The notes under the pieces were generated by a model, which was not told the DNA's origin, ran no database searches, and worked only from the letters and a program-made list of their open reading frames with translations. A stretch of DNA of 29,501 nt from Pseudomonadota bacterium (GTDB taxonomy: Bacteria; Pseudomonadota; Alphaproteobacteria; Rhizobiales; Xanthobacteraceae), in the NCBI GenBank assembly GCA_023422775.1, contig JAFAGM010000105.1:1-29501 (forward strand), given 5' to 3'. This document shows, piece by piece, positions 14,154 through 21,758 of the stretch (the first letter of the stretch is position 1; every line of letters begins with the position of its first letter). A program made the translations under genes and the position numbers.

Positions 14154-16259
14154 TCACCAGGATACTGGAGCGATGCCTTCGACCGGAAACCCGGCGCCGC
14201 GCAAGCTGCGACGCAGGGTTTCCCACCGTGCCCTGATGCTAATGGGGTGCGCTTGCAGGAACCAGCGGGTGATGGCCACATCGGTCGGCGCGTCCGGCCC
14301 GATCCAGAACGAGCGAATGCCGTTCAGAAATCGCTGCGCTTCCTCGCGCGCCAACTCGGGCTGCCCCAGTTCGAACAGCGCGGCCGCATGCCATGCGGGC
14401 AGCGTCTGAATGACGTTGTAGGAGCGGTCGTAGGCCTCTATGGCGCCCGCATAGTCGCCGCACATGTAGCGATTGATGCAGTGATACCCCCATTCGAGGC
14501 GCGAGGGCGCCAGCGAAAGGGCAAGCGACTGGCCGGAGCGTAGCAGGGCTTGTTCGATCGAGCCGCAGAAAGCGGAATAGTGAGCGCTGGACAGCAGCGT
14601 CCACGGATCGTTGTCGTTCAGTTCGCAAGCAAGGTCCATGTGCGCCGCCGCCTCGGCCTCGCGCAACGCGAAAGTATAGGACCAACCGCAACAGAGATGC
14701 GCCCTTGAGTCGACCGGATCGAGTTCAACGGCGATTTTCGCCAGTTCAAGCGTCGCCTTTGCCTTGTCGAGATTGCGAAGGACCCCGGGATGCACGAGAT
14801 GCTCGATGTTGTTCATCTGCACAAGGCCGCTGTAGAATGGCGAGAAAGCGGGATTCTCCCGGATCGAGTCGCGAAAGATCACGACCGCCCGCTGCCAGCT
14901 CTCCTGGTCGAACTTCGCGATGAGATTCTGGCCGCGCAGCCAGCGGTCGTGAAGATCGAGCGAAAGGTCGGGTTCGCCTGCCAGCCGCATCAGCCGTTCG
15001 GTCGACAACTGCACATTCAGCGAGGTCGCAATGCGGCGGATGATGCGCTGTTGTGTTTCGAACCAGTTGGCAAGGCCGAGACGGAAGCTTTCGCTCCAGA
15101 CATAGATCCCCGTCGTATCGTCCCGCAGCACCATCACGATGTTGATTTCGGCGCCGGCCTGATAGGCGGTGGTCTCGATGCAGTATTGCGCCGCGTCAGG
15201 CGTCGGCAGCACGACCGAGGCCGGGGGACGATCGACGACGCTCCATTCGCGGAAACGCACGAGACAGGCGGCAAGGTGTTGCGAGAACCCCGACACGAGA
15301 TGGTTGTGATCTTCATCGACGCCGTGCATCGCAAAGGGCCGCAGCACCAGGCGGGTCTTGGCAAGCGCGTTGGGCGCAGGCGCCGTCGGGACGAAAGGCT
15401 GGAGAACCGCTCCCTTGATCGTCCGGATGGAAAATTCATCGTTCGCCGCGGAGAAATCGAAGCCATCGGAGGCCTGATCGAATACGCCGAGCTTGATGTT
15501 GGCGACGAGTTCTTCGGTCTGCGGCGACGGCTCCATGCCGTAATCGCGATCCAGGAGATGCCAGAGCGCCTTGTAGATGCGCAGCGCGCCGGCAGTGTCC
15601 CCGTCCTCCGCATGTGCCCGCATCAAATAGCGGCAGGCGTATTCATGAGTCGGATCGAGATTGACGATCGCAGTTGCAACCTTCTTTCTGGTGTCGATGG
15701 CAACCTGCGGTGCGCTCAAACCCGCTTCGAGACTCCGCATCAGTCGTTCATGGATGGTTTGACGCTTGGCCAGCACCCAGACGCGGAACGAGGGATCGAG
15801 ATCGTCCAGTCCTTCGAACAGCCGCTCGTCCAGTTGCCGGACATCGAGCAGCAACGGATGGACGCGTCCGCCTTCGGCCAGTTGAAGCACGCTCTCGATA
15901 TCGACTTCGATTTGCCCGATGTCGACGCCGACCAGCAGTCGCTCGGCGACGAAGCCGTCAAATCCCGCCTCTTCGAGCACCGAACGAAGTTCGCGAACTA
16001 CCTGCCGCAACGAGGCACGCGCCTTTTCCTCGTCCGAACGACTCCATAGCAGGCCGACAAGCCGTTCGCGGCTCTCCCGCTTCATCTCCGACAGTGCCAG
16101 GTAGCCGAACACGGCGGCGGCCTTGCGGGTTCGCAGTTCGATCGGCCTGCCGTTGAACTTCAAGCCGAAGCGTCCGACCAACGACACCAACAGCCGCGGA
16201 GCGGCTTCGGGCTCCGCCGCGGCATTGTCTGCTGTCATGGCGCTCGCGCTTGCCCGCAT
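14154..16259 (-). CDS. SARP/BTAD-type transcriptional regulator with TolB-like and TPR regions
   Basis: 701 residues (a start at the internal ATG at 16238 is also possible). Residues 27-105 are the winged-helix DNA-binding domain of SARP regulators: 'RPIELRTRKAAAVFGYLALS', 'RERLVGLLWS', 'ARASLRQVVRELR'. Residues about 110-260 are the helical BTAD domain ('RLMRAHAEDGDTAGALRIY' region and 'DYGMEPSPQTEEL'). Residues about 303-415 resemble the TolB-like input domain found in CadC and adenylate cyclase relatives ('LVLRPFAM', 'GFSQHLAACLVRFREWSVVDR', 'IYVWSESFRLGL'). Residues 430-690 are TPR-like helices. Such proteins activate nearby secondary-metabolite or stress genes. It begins 38 bases after the YcaO gene on the same strand, so it probably shares its transcript. 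The signal sensed is unknown. Confidence 0.88.
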   Translation of the reverse strand: MRASASAMTADNAAAEPEAAPRLLVSLVGRFGLKFNGRPIELRTRKAAAVFGYLALSEMKRESRERLVGLLWSRSDEEKARASLRQVVRELRSVLEEAGFDGFVAERLLVGVDIGQIEVDIESVLQLAEGGRVHPLLLDVRQLDERLFEGLDDLDPSFRVWVLAKRQTIHERLMRSLEAGLSAPQVAIDTRKKVATAIVNLDPTHEYACRYLMRAHAEDGDTAGALRIYKALWHLLDRDYGMEPSPQTEELVANIKLGVFDQASDGFDFSAANDEFSIRTIKGAVLQPFVPTAPAPNALAKTRLVLRPFAMHGVDEDHNHLVSGFSQHLAACLVRFREWSVVDRPPASVVLPTPDAAQYCIETTAYQAGAEINIVMVLRDDTTGIYVWSESFRLGLANWFETQQRIIRRIATSLNVQLSTERLMRLAGEPDLSLDLHDRWLRGQNLIAKFDQESWQRAVVIFRDSIRENPAFSPFYSGLVQMNNIEHLVHPGVLRNLDKAKATLELAKIAVELDPVDSRAHLCCGWSYTFALREAEAAAHMDLACELNDNDPWTLLSSAHYSAFCGSIEQALLRSGQSLALSLAPSRLEWGYHCINRYMCGDYAGAIEAYDRSYNVIQTLPAWHAAALFELGQPELAREEAQRFLNGIRSFWIGPDAPTDVAITRWFLQAHPISIRARWETLRRSLRGAGFPVEGIAPVSW

Positions 16260-16297
16260 GCGAAGGTTTCCGGAACCGGTAGTTATTTCCGGTCACC

Positions 16298-17662
16298 TTA
16301 CATCAAAGCGACCCCGCCGGTATAGGTTGCGCCGCCGCCGGTTCGCGCAATGGCGTTCTGCAGTCGCGGCGTGACAATCTCGGATGGCTCGAGCTGGAGG
16401 CCGGGCGCGATCACGCGGACCACTGAAACGCCGAAGAATCGGCGCGTGAGATCAACGCAGAAGGTCTCGATGCCGAGCGATTTCAAACGTTCTGCGATCA
16501 GTGCAAAGATCTCGCTCGCTTCAGTTGCTAAAATTGAAAGATGAGTGGCGCGCTCGGGGATCGGCTGCAGCAATATGCATTGATCGGCATTGATCGTCGC
16601 GCGACGCAGGTGGGTGCGATCCTGCGCGTTGAGTGCGGCATCGCCGCGCTCCCTGCGCTTGGTGGCAACGACCGAGTCGGCCAATTCGATTTGGCACATC
16701 TCCATGATCGCGGCGCGCACTGCGTCCTCCAGCCTCGGCCGCGCTGCGAGACCGGCGGCAAAACCGCAACCATCGGCCCGGCAGGAGACGGCCGCGACAA
16801 CGGGGACGCCGACATCCGTCGTGATATCGAGCAACCAGGTCCGGCGCTGCGCCGCCGCTGTGTGCCGGAGCTGACGCAACAGATGTTCTGCTGCGGTCCC
16901 GGCTTCGCTCTGCGGCTGAATGGATCGGCCCAACTGACCGCCCCGCCACCACAGTGCGGCCGCGTCGCGCTCGATCAACTCCAGCAGACCGTGCAACGCT
17001 GCGGCCTCGCGCGACGGACCGGCCGCCGACCCGATGCTCAAGGGAAACGGCGGGCTGAACTCGCGTTGCGCCGGCGGTCGGCGCAGGCAGATGTCGGCCG
17101 GCAGCAGCACTTCGGATCCGTCGGTCGATCTGGTGGCACGAAACCACGAGAGAGCCTTCTCCGGCTGCGTGCGGCGCTCCGACAGGATGGCGACAAGCTC
17201 CAGTGCCATCGGACCAAGGCTGCCATCCCAGTCCTCGACGCGCGGCTGGAGCAACTCGTCGCCTGCGGTTTGCAATTGCGAGAGATACTCGATCCCCTCG
17301 CCGATGCAGCCCTGAAACGCTTCCTGCAGCGAAAGGCCGACGCCGGAAACGCCGACGAGCTGGCTTCCAGCATGCAACGAATCAGCGAGCGCTGGATCGA
17401 ATTGCGCGCCAAAGGAGATTAGTCCCGGAGCGTCAGGCGCGGCGAGTTCGAATATCCGTGCGAATCGCGAAGCGGCCGTGAGCAGGCAGGCGCGATTCGC
17501 GGTTTGCGGGTCGCGGCGCGACCCGGGTGCCACGGCCGAATAGTCCAGCGCCTGCAACAGATTTTCCGCATCGCGATCGCCGGACGCGCTCAATTCGTCG
17601 CCGCGCAACAACGCTGCCGCGCGCGCAAATAGTTTTTCCATCGGGTCTTCAGCGCCGCTCAC
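16298..17662 (-). CDS. YcaO-domain ATP-dependent amide-activating enzyme
   Basis: 454 residues with a GTG start at 17662 behind GAGGT (an ATG at 17641 is the alternative). The YcaO fold is supported by 'GLSLQEAFQGCIGEGIEYLS' (residues 109-128, Ser111, Glu122, Glu125), the first ATP/Mg motif, and by 'GPSREAAALHGLLELIERDA' (215-234, Glu228, Glu231, Arg232), the second. YcaO enzymes phosphorylate a peptide amide oxygen to form azolines, thioamides or amidines; others help RimO in ribosomal methylthiolation. The C-terminus ends 'YTGGVALM' and lacks the PxPxP tail of azoline-forming cyclodehydratases. No E1-like/Ocin-ThiF partner, TfuA or dehydrogenase gene is nearby. The reaction therefore cannot be named. 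Upstream of and co-directional with the SARP regulator; divergent from a 184-aa unknown across only 65 bases. Confidence 0.85.
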   Translation of the reverse strand: MSGAEDPMEKLFARAAALLRGDELSASGDRDAENLLQALDYSAVAPGSRRDPQTANRACLLTAASRFARIFELAAPDAPGLISFGAQFDPALADSLHAGSQLVGVSGVGLSLQEAFQGCIGEGIEYLSQLQTAGDELLQPRVEDWDGSLGPMALELVAILSERRTQPEKALSWFRATRSTDGSEVLLPADICLRRPPAQREFSPPFPLSIGSAAGPSREAAALHGLLELIERDAAALWWRGGQLGRSIQPQSEAGTAAEHLLRQLRHTAAAQRRTWLLDITTDVGVPVVAAVSCRADGCGFAAGLAARPRLEDAVRAAIMEMCQIELADSVVATKRRERGDAALNAQDRTHLRRATINADQCILLQPIPERATHLSILATEASEIFALIAERLKSLGIETFCVDLTRRFFGVSVVRVIAPGLQLEPSEIVTPRLQNAIARTGGGATYTGGVALM

Positions 17663-17727
17663 GATGACCTCACGCCTGACGGGCAGAGTCGGACACGAGG
17701 TCGATTCCGCCTCGCCCGGAGGAACTT

Positions 17728-18282
17728 ATGCTTGCGAAAGCCCTAGTCATAGCCATGGCGGCCGATATTGCCCGGTCGGATTATGCCAAGCCAACCTTGA
17801 TTCGCAGCCGAAGCCGGGAATGGCTGATAGCCTGCCGATGGGGGCCGGAAGGCGAGTATCTTTCGATTGCGACAGCCGGTCCCATCACGGAGCCGCTCGC
17901 CCTTGCCGCGCCGCAGGCAATCGCTCCCATACACAGCCTGTTCGGCGTGCTGGTCGCGGAATCGGCAACCCAATCAACCAGCACGTTCCTGCTGGTACGC
18001 CAGCTGCCCGGCGCGATCGAGCTTGCCGGCACGTTCTTCCCCGCCGATGGTTACGTGCTGCTGCAGGATCACGACGACATCCACCTCGTCTGCAAGGCGC
18101 GCTACTCGCATAGCTGCGGCTGGCAGGACGGCAAGGAGATCCGCAAGGATATTCCCGACCCGGCACCGTCTTCGGCCGAGGCGATGTCATGGCATATCGA
18201 GGCGGCCCGCCGCGACTGGATCGGCGAGTTCATTCCCGGCAGCATGCCAAGGCAGCGTGTCCCCGTCCACGCGACCGGCTGA
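17728..18282 (+). CDS. Protein of unknown function, divergent from YcaO gene
   Basis: 184 residues beginning at the ATG at 17728 behind GGAGGAA. I do not recognise it. There is no clear cleavable signal peptide. The first 90 residues alternate beta strands ('TLIRSRSREWLIACRWG', 'EYLSIATAG') and a hydrophobic stretch 'IHSLFGVLVAES'. The middle 'STFLLVRQLPGAIELAGTFF' and 'DIHLVCKARYSHSCGW' look like a beta-rich domain with two Cys. The C-terminus 'EAMSWHIEAARRDWIGEFIPG' is an amphipathic helix. It is not TfuA by any motif I can see, and too large and structured for a typical RiPP precursor. Its divergent promoter is shared with the YcaO gene, which suggests co-regulation but not function. Confidence 0.7.
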   Translation: MLAKALVIAMAADIARSDYAKPTLIRSRSREWLIACRWGPEGEYLSIATAGPITEPLALAAPQAIAPIHSLFGVLVAESATQSTSTFLLVRQLPGAIELAGTFFPADGYVLLQDHDDIHLVCKARYSHSCGWQDGKEIRKDIPDPAPSSAEAMSWHIEAARRDWIGEFIPGSMPRQRVPVHATG

Positions 18283-18314
18283 CAACGCCAGCCCCGCTTC
18301 GATCGGCAGGGCCC

Positions 18315-18362
18315 GAAACAGCAAGCCTCTGAAACAGCAAGTCTCTGAAACAGCAAGCCTCG
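18315..18362. repeat. 16-base tandem repeat x3
   Basis: Three head-to-tail copies of GAAACAGCAAGCCTCT (18315-18330, 18331-18346, 18347-18362), with single changes at one position in copy 2 and at the last base in copy 3. They lie in the 93 bases between the convergent stops of the 184-aa gene and the XRE regulator, without an open frame of their own. Confidence 0.9.
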
Positions 18363-18375
18363 AATCAGGCCGGGA

Positions 18376-18813
18376 TCATCCCTGCGCGCGGAAACTCCGG
18401 TTGACGGTCTCCGACCTTGCAGTTGGGGCTTTGGCCTCCATTTCACGATCAGCGATGCTTTCAACCAGCTTTGCAATGGACAGGCGTACACGCGGATCGG
18501 TCGTTCGCACATAGGCCTTGAGAACGCGCAAGGCGCCTGGCTCGGCAAGCAGATGGACCGGGGAATTCAAGCCGGATGATCCATCCGCAGAGGATTCGAA
18601 CAATTCGCCGACAGAAATGCCAAGGACCGAAGCGATCTGCGACAGCCGGCTGGCGCCAACCCGGTTCGCGCCTTTCTCGTATTTCTGCACCTGCTGAAAG
18701 GTAACGCCGATCCGCTCGGCGAGCACGGTTTGACTCATGCCGCGGTTGATCCGAAACATGCGGATCTTGGCCCCCACCATCGCGTCGAGCGGGCCGGACT
18801 TCCTGATCGCCAT
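18376..18813 (-). CDS. XRE-family helix-turn-helix regulator
   Basis: 145 residues. The Cro/C1-type HTH is at about residues 15-72: 'KIRMFRINRGMSQTVLAERIGVTFQQVQKYEKGANRVGASRLSQIASVLG', with all five helices and the usual Gln-Gln-Val-Gln-Lys-Tyr-Glu recognition helix. A second, probably dimerising part follows ('ALRVLKAYVRTTDPRVRLSIAKLVESIA'). The ATG at 18813 follows GGGAGAG. It is the form common in Bradyrhizobium, often chromosomal and not phage-borne. A 16-base inverted repeat just before its ribosome-binding site may be its own operator. A link to the YcaO region is possible by position only. Confidence 0.9.
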   Translation of the reverse strand: MAIRKSGPLDAMVGAKIRMFRINRGMSQTVLAERIGVTFQQVQKYEKGANRVGASRLSQIASVLGISVGELFESSADGSSGLNSPVHLLAEPGALRVLKAYVRTTDPRVRLSIAKLVESIADREMEAKAPTARSETVNRSFRAQG

Positions 18814-18826
18814 TGTGTCACTCTCC

Positions 18827-18842
18827 CAACTTTTTCAAGTTG
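18827..18842. promoter_or_regulatory. Inverted repeat, candidate operator of the XRE gene
   Basis: CAACTT-TTTC-AAGTTG is a perfect 6-base inverted repeat with a 4-base spacer. It ends 13 bases upstream of the ATG of the XRE regulator, where an autorepressor would block initiation. The assignment is inferred from position and symmetry. Confidence 0.45.
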
Positions 18843-18878
18843 AGGGAAGCCTAACACAACCTGAGGGCGTTGCAGGTG

Positions 18879-19205
18879 CTAATTTGCGGTTCCAGGAAGG
18901 ACCTTCACCCGCTGCTCATCGTCGACGTGTTCGATGGTCAGCCGACCCTGCGGGTCGATGGCCGCCGTCATGGCCGGCGGATGGCCGGCCCGGAGAAATT
19001 GCTGCAGGACAGCACGACTATCTTCCGAGAGCGCAAACACCCCCCGCATCAGTTCGAAAAAACCAGGCTCTTCCGCCACATAGAGCAACTCGCGCAGCTC
19101 TGCTCCGGTATAATTCCCCAGCGCCGTTACAAGCCATTCGGTTTGGTCATTTGGATCGCTCTCAGGAACGCGATTCAAATAGTAAACTACCGATTCCGCC
19201 GTCAT
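18879..19205 (-). CDS. Small acidic protein of unknown function
   Basis: 108 residues from the ATG at 19205, which has GGGGGAAG in front; a longer in-frame start at 19238 adds 11 residues that do not look conserved. I do not recognise it. The sequence is acidic and helical at first ('ESVVYYLNRVPESDPNDQTEWLVTALGNYTGAELRELLYVAEEPGFFELM', quoted here only as a run of helices in two pieces: 'VVYYLNRVPESDPND' and 'GAELRELLYVAEEPG'), then 'RGVFALSEDSRAVLQQFLRAG', and ends with beta-type 'TAAIDPQGRLTIEHVDDEQ'. There is no signal peptide or membrane segment. It lies upstream of and co-directional with the XRE regulator, with 65 bases between them. It is too acidic and lacks a Cys/Ser/Thr-rich tail to be a convincing peptide precursor. 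Confidence 0.65.
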   Translation of the reverse strand: MTAESVVYYLNRVPESDPNDQTEWLVTALGNYTGAELRELLYVAEEPGFFELMRGVFALSEDSRAVLQQFLRAGHPPAMTAAIDPQGRLTIEHVDDEQRVKVLPGTAN

Positions 19206-19446
19206 TTCTTCCCCCGGGTCCCTCGCGATAGCTCCCAATACCGGACTGCTTTCCGGTAGTTCCCTGGCAGCTAACTCCGAACGCCAAGACTGCGTGGGTC
19301 TTCGTGATTTCAGCGTGATCCCGAGCGACGCTTCCGGACCTCATTGCCGGTCCCGTTTTCAGCCGCGCCCCCGCCGGATCGGTACGGACCTGACGGAGCC
19401 CGGTCTCAAGCCCGCTGCCGCAGCCGCTCCAACACCCGGGGCCCGT

Positions 19447-21087
19447 TCAGAATGCCTTCGCGATCGCGCGTTGGGCATCCTGCTGAATGGCCTTGAGATG
19501 ATCCTGGCCGCGGAAGCTTTCGGCGTAGATCTTGTAGACGTCTTCGGTCCCCGAGGGCCGCGCGGCGAACCATCCCGCCCCGGTTTCGACCTTGATTCCG
19601 CCGAAGGGTTGATCGTTGCCCGGGGCGCGGGTTCTGATCGCGCTGACTGATTCGCCGGCGAGCTGGCGCAGGTCGAGTTGCTCCGGTCCGAGCGCCTTCA
19701 AGGCATCCTTCTGTTTCGGCGTCGCCGGTACGTCGATCCGCTCGTAAAAGGGAATACCGAGTTCGGCCGTCAGCCCGGCGAACAACTGGCTCGGATCGCG
19801 GCCGGTCCGGCCGAGGATTTCGGCCGCGAGCAGGCCCATCACGATGCCGTCCTTGTCGGTCGTCCAAACGGTGCCGTCGCGCTTGAGGAACGATGCGCCG
19901 GCGCTCTCCTCCCCGGCAAAACCAAACGCACCGGTACCGAGACCGTCGACGAACCATTTGAAACCGACCGGAGTTTCGACCAGCTTGCGGTTCAGCTTCT
20001 TTGCGACACGATCGATGATCGAACTGGAGACGATGGTCTTGCCGATCGCCGCCTCCCTCCCCCATTGCGGCCGGTGCTCGAACAGATAGGCGATTGCGGC
20101 GGCGAGGAAGTGGTTCGGGTTCATCAGGCCGCCTGTGCGCGTCACGATTCCGTGCCGGTCAGCATCCGTGTCGTTGGCAAAGGCGACATCAAATTTGTCA
20201 CGCATCGCAATCAGGCTCGCCATCGCATAGGGCGACGAGCAATCCATCCGGATCTTGCCGTCCCAGTCCGCGGTCATGAAGCGGAATGTCGGATCGACGG
20301 CATCGTTCACGATCGTCGCATTGATTCCATAGTGCTCGATCAGCGGCTGCCAGTAATGAACGGCGGCACCGCCCAGCGGATCTATCCCGATTTTCACGCC
20401 CGATGATTTGATCAGCGTCATGTCCACGGCGTTGCCGAGGTCGGTGACGTAAGGGCGGATATAGTCGTGCAGGTGCGTCGATGGCGCCTTGCGGGCGCGC
20501 TCATGCGGCATCCGCGCAACGCCCGTCATGCCGGCTTCCATGTAGGCGTTCGCCGCCTTCTCGACCTTGCCGGTTACGTCGGTATCGGCCGGGCCGCCAT
20601 GCGGGGGATTGTATTTGTAGCCGCCATCCTCGGGCGGATTGTGCGACGGTGTGATGACCACACCATCGGCAAGCCCGCTTGTCCGGCCCTTGTTGTAGCT
20701 CAGGATCGCATGCGAGATGACGGGGGTCGGCGTGTAGCCGCCGCTTGCGTCGATCATGATGTCGACGCCGTTCGCGGCAAACACCTCCACCGCGCTCGCC
20801 AGCGCGGGCTCGGCCAGCGCATGCGTATCGATCCCGACGAACAGCGGTCCCGTCAGTCCCGTTTCGCGGCGGTGATCGCAGATCGCCTGCGTCGTCGCCA
20901 GGATGTGGTTTTCGTTGAACGAGTTCTTCAGCGAAGAGCCGCGGTGCCCCGATGTGCCGAAGGCAACGCGCTGTGCGGGATCGGCCGGATCGGGCTTGCC
21001 GGTGAAGTACGCCGTTACCAGTTGCGGCACGTTGACGAGAGATGAGGGATCGACCGGTTTGCCTGCGGCGGGATTTTGGACAGTCAC
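19447..21087 (-). CDS. pgm: Phosphoglucomutase (alpha-D-glucose phosphate-specific)
   Basis: 546 residues, the same length as the enterobacterial Pgm, with a GTG start at 21087 behind GAGG. It interconverts glucose 1-phosphate and glucose 6-phosphate, supplying glycogen, cyclic glucan and exopolysaccharide synthesis. The phosphohexomutase signatures are complete: 'AFGTSGHRGSS' (about residues 42-52), the phosphoserine loop 'VITPSHNPPEDGG' with Ser148, the magnesium loop 'NDTDADRHG', the sugar-specificity loop 'GFAGEESAGASFL', and the phosphate-binding 'AARPSGTEDVYKIYAES' near the end. It is transcribed alone; no glycogen genes lie beside it in this window. Confidence 0.96.
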   Translation of the reverse strand: MTVQNPAAGKPVDPSSLVNVPQLVTAYFTGKPDPADPAQRVAFGTSGHRGSSLKNSFNENHILATTQAICDHRRETGLTGPLFVGIDTHALAEPALASAVEVFAANGVDIMIDASGGYTPTPVISHAILSYNKGRTSGLADGVVITPSHNPPEDGGYKYNPPHGGPADTDVTGKVEKAANAYMEAGMTGVARMPHERARKAPSTHLHDYIRPYVTDLGNAVDMTLIKSSGVKIGIDPLGGAAVHYWQPLIEHYGINATIVNDAVDPTFRFMTADWDGKIRMDCSSPYAMASLIAMRDKFDVAFANDTDADRHGIVTRTGGLMNPNHFLAAAIAYLFEHRPQWGREAAIGKTIVSSSIIDRVAKKLNRKLVETPVGFKWFVDGLGTGAFGFAGEESAGASFLKRDGTVWTTDKDGIVMGLLAAEILGRTGRDPSQLFAGLTAELGIPFYERIDVPATPKQKDALKALGPEQLDLRQLAGESVSAIRTRAPGNDQPFGGIKVETGAGWFAARPSGTEDVYKIYAESFRGQDHLKAIQQDAQRAIAKAF

Positions 21088-21241
21088 GTGACCTCGCGGG
21101 GGGTGATTTCGCCGGAACTATAAAGGGAAGCGACCGCATCGGCAAAATTCGATTTGGAGCTTGCGAGGCAGCGGCAACTGGCGACCCGGCCCGGTGGTCT
21201 CCTCCCGGCCGGCGCGAAGTACATAGCCATCTCATCGAAGA

Positions 21242-21499
21242 TCAGGCGCCGCCCCACTTGGACGGATCGTTATAGGCAGGAGGATCGTCGTGATAGGTCC
21301 GCCAGCCACCCGGAGCGGTGTCGTCGCGGTAGACCCGCGCGCTCCCCGGAACGGGGTAGTTTGGAATCATGCCGAAACTCGAGGTCACACCCTGGGTGGG
21401 ACGAACGATATGTCGCGACTTGGAATGGTGCCCTCTTTCGGCGGCGTTCGCAGCAGCACAGAGAGCGATCAAAAGACCTACCACCAGGACAGAACGCAT
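21242..21499 (-). CDS. Small exported protein, unknown function
   Basis: About 85 residues from the ATG at 21499, which has GGAGA upstream; the slightly longer in-frame start is less likely. Residues 1-19 form a clear signal peptide ('RSVLVVGLLIALCAAANA', cleavage before AERGHH). The mature part is short, hydrophilic, and rich in Pro, Tyr, Asp and Gly ('PNYPVPGSARVYRDD', 'GGWRTYHDDPPAYNDPSKW'). It resembles the many small secreted orphan proteins of Bradyrhizobium. There are no cysteines in the mature chain. Function unknown. Confidence 0.75.
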   Translation of the reverse strand: MRSVLVVGLLIALCAAANAAERGHHSKSRHIVRPTQGVTSSFGMIPNYPVPGSARVYRDDTAPGGWRTYHDDPPAYNDPSKWGGA

Positions 21500-21758
21500 T
21501 TGACTGTCTCCAAATTGCATTTCACCAATTTGCCGGCACCAATCACAGGTGGTACTCGGGCCGCACGGCGGTAACCCGCAGTTGCCCGCAGATTGCTCAA
21601 TTCGGAGTGATCACGGGGATGCCCTAATCACCCGCGCCTTGGCGAACGATCCGGTTGCAGCGGTTCGCATTTGAAGTCGCACGGGATAGTGGACATTCGG
21701 CGGGAAGGCCGACACATATCACGTCGGCCGGCATGCGCGCGATCAACAGGAGAGCTCC

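Noticed and set aside
18315..18362. Tandem repeats as a CRISPR array
   Set aside because: The 16-base units are directly abutting, with no spacers and no cas genes in the window.
18879..19205. 108-aa protein as the RiPP precursor for the YcaO enzyme
   Set aside because: It is acidic and predicted folded, with no Cys/Ser/Thr-rich core and no leader-type boundary; placed beyond the XRE region, not next to YcaO.
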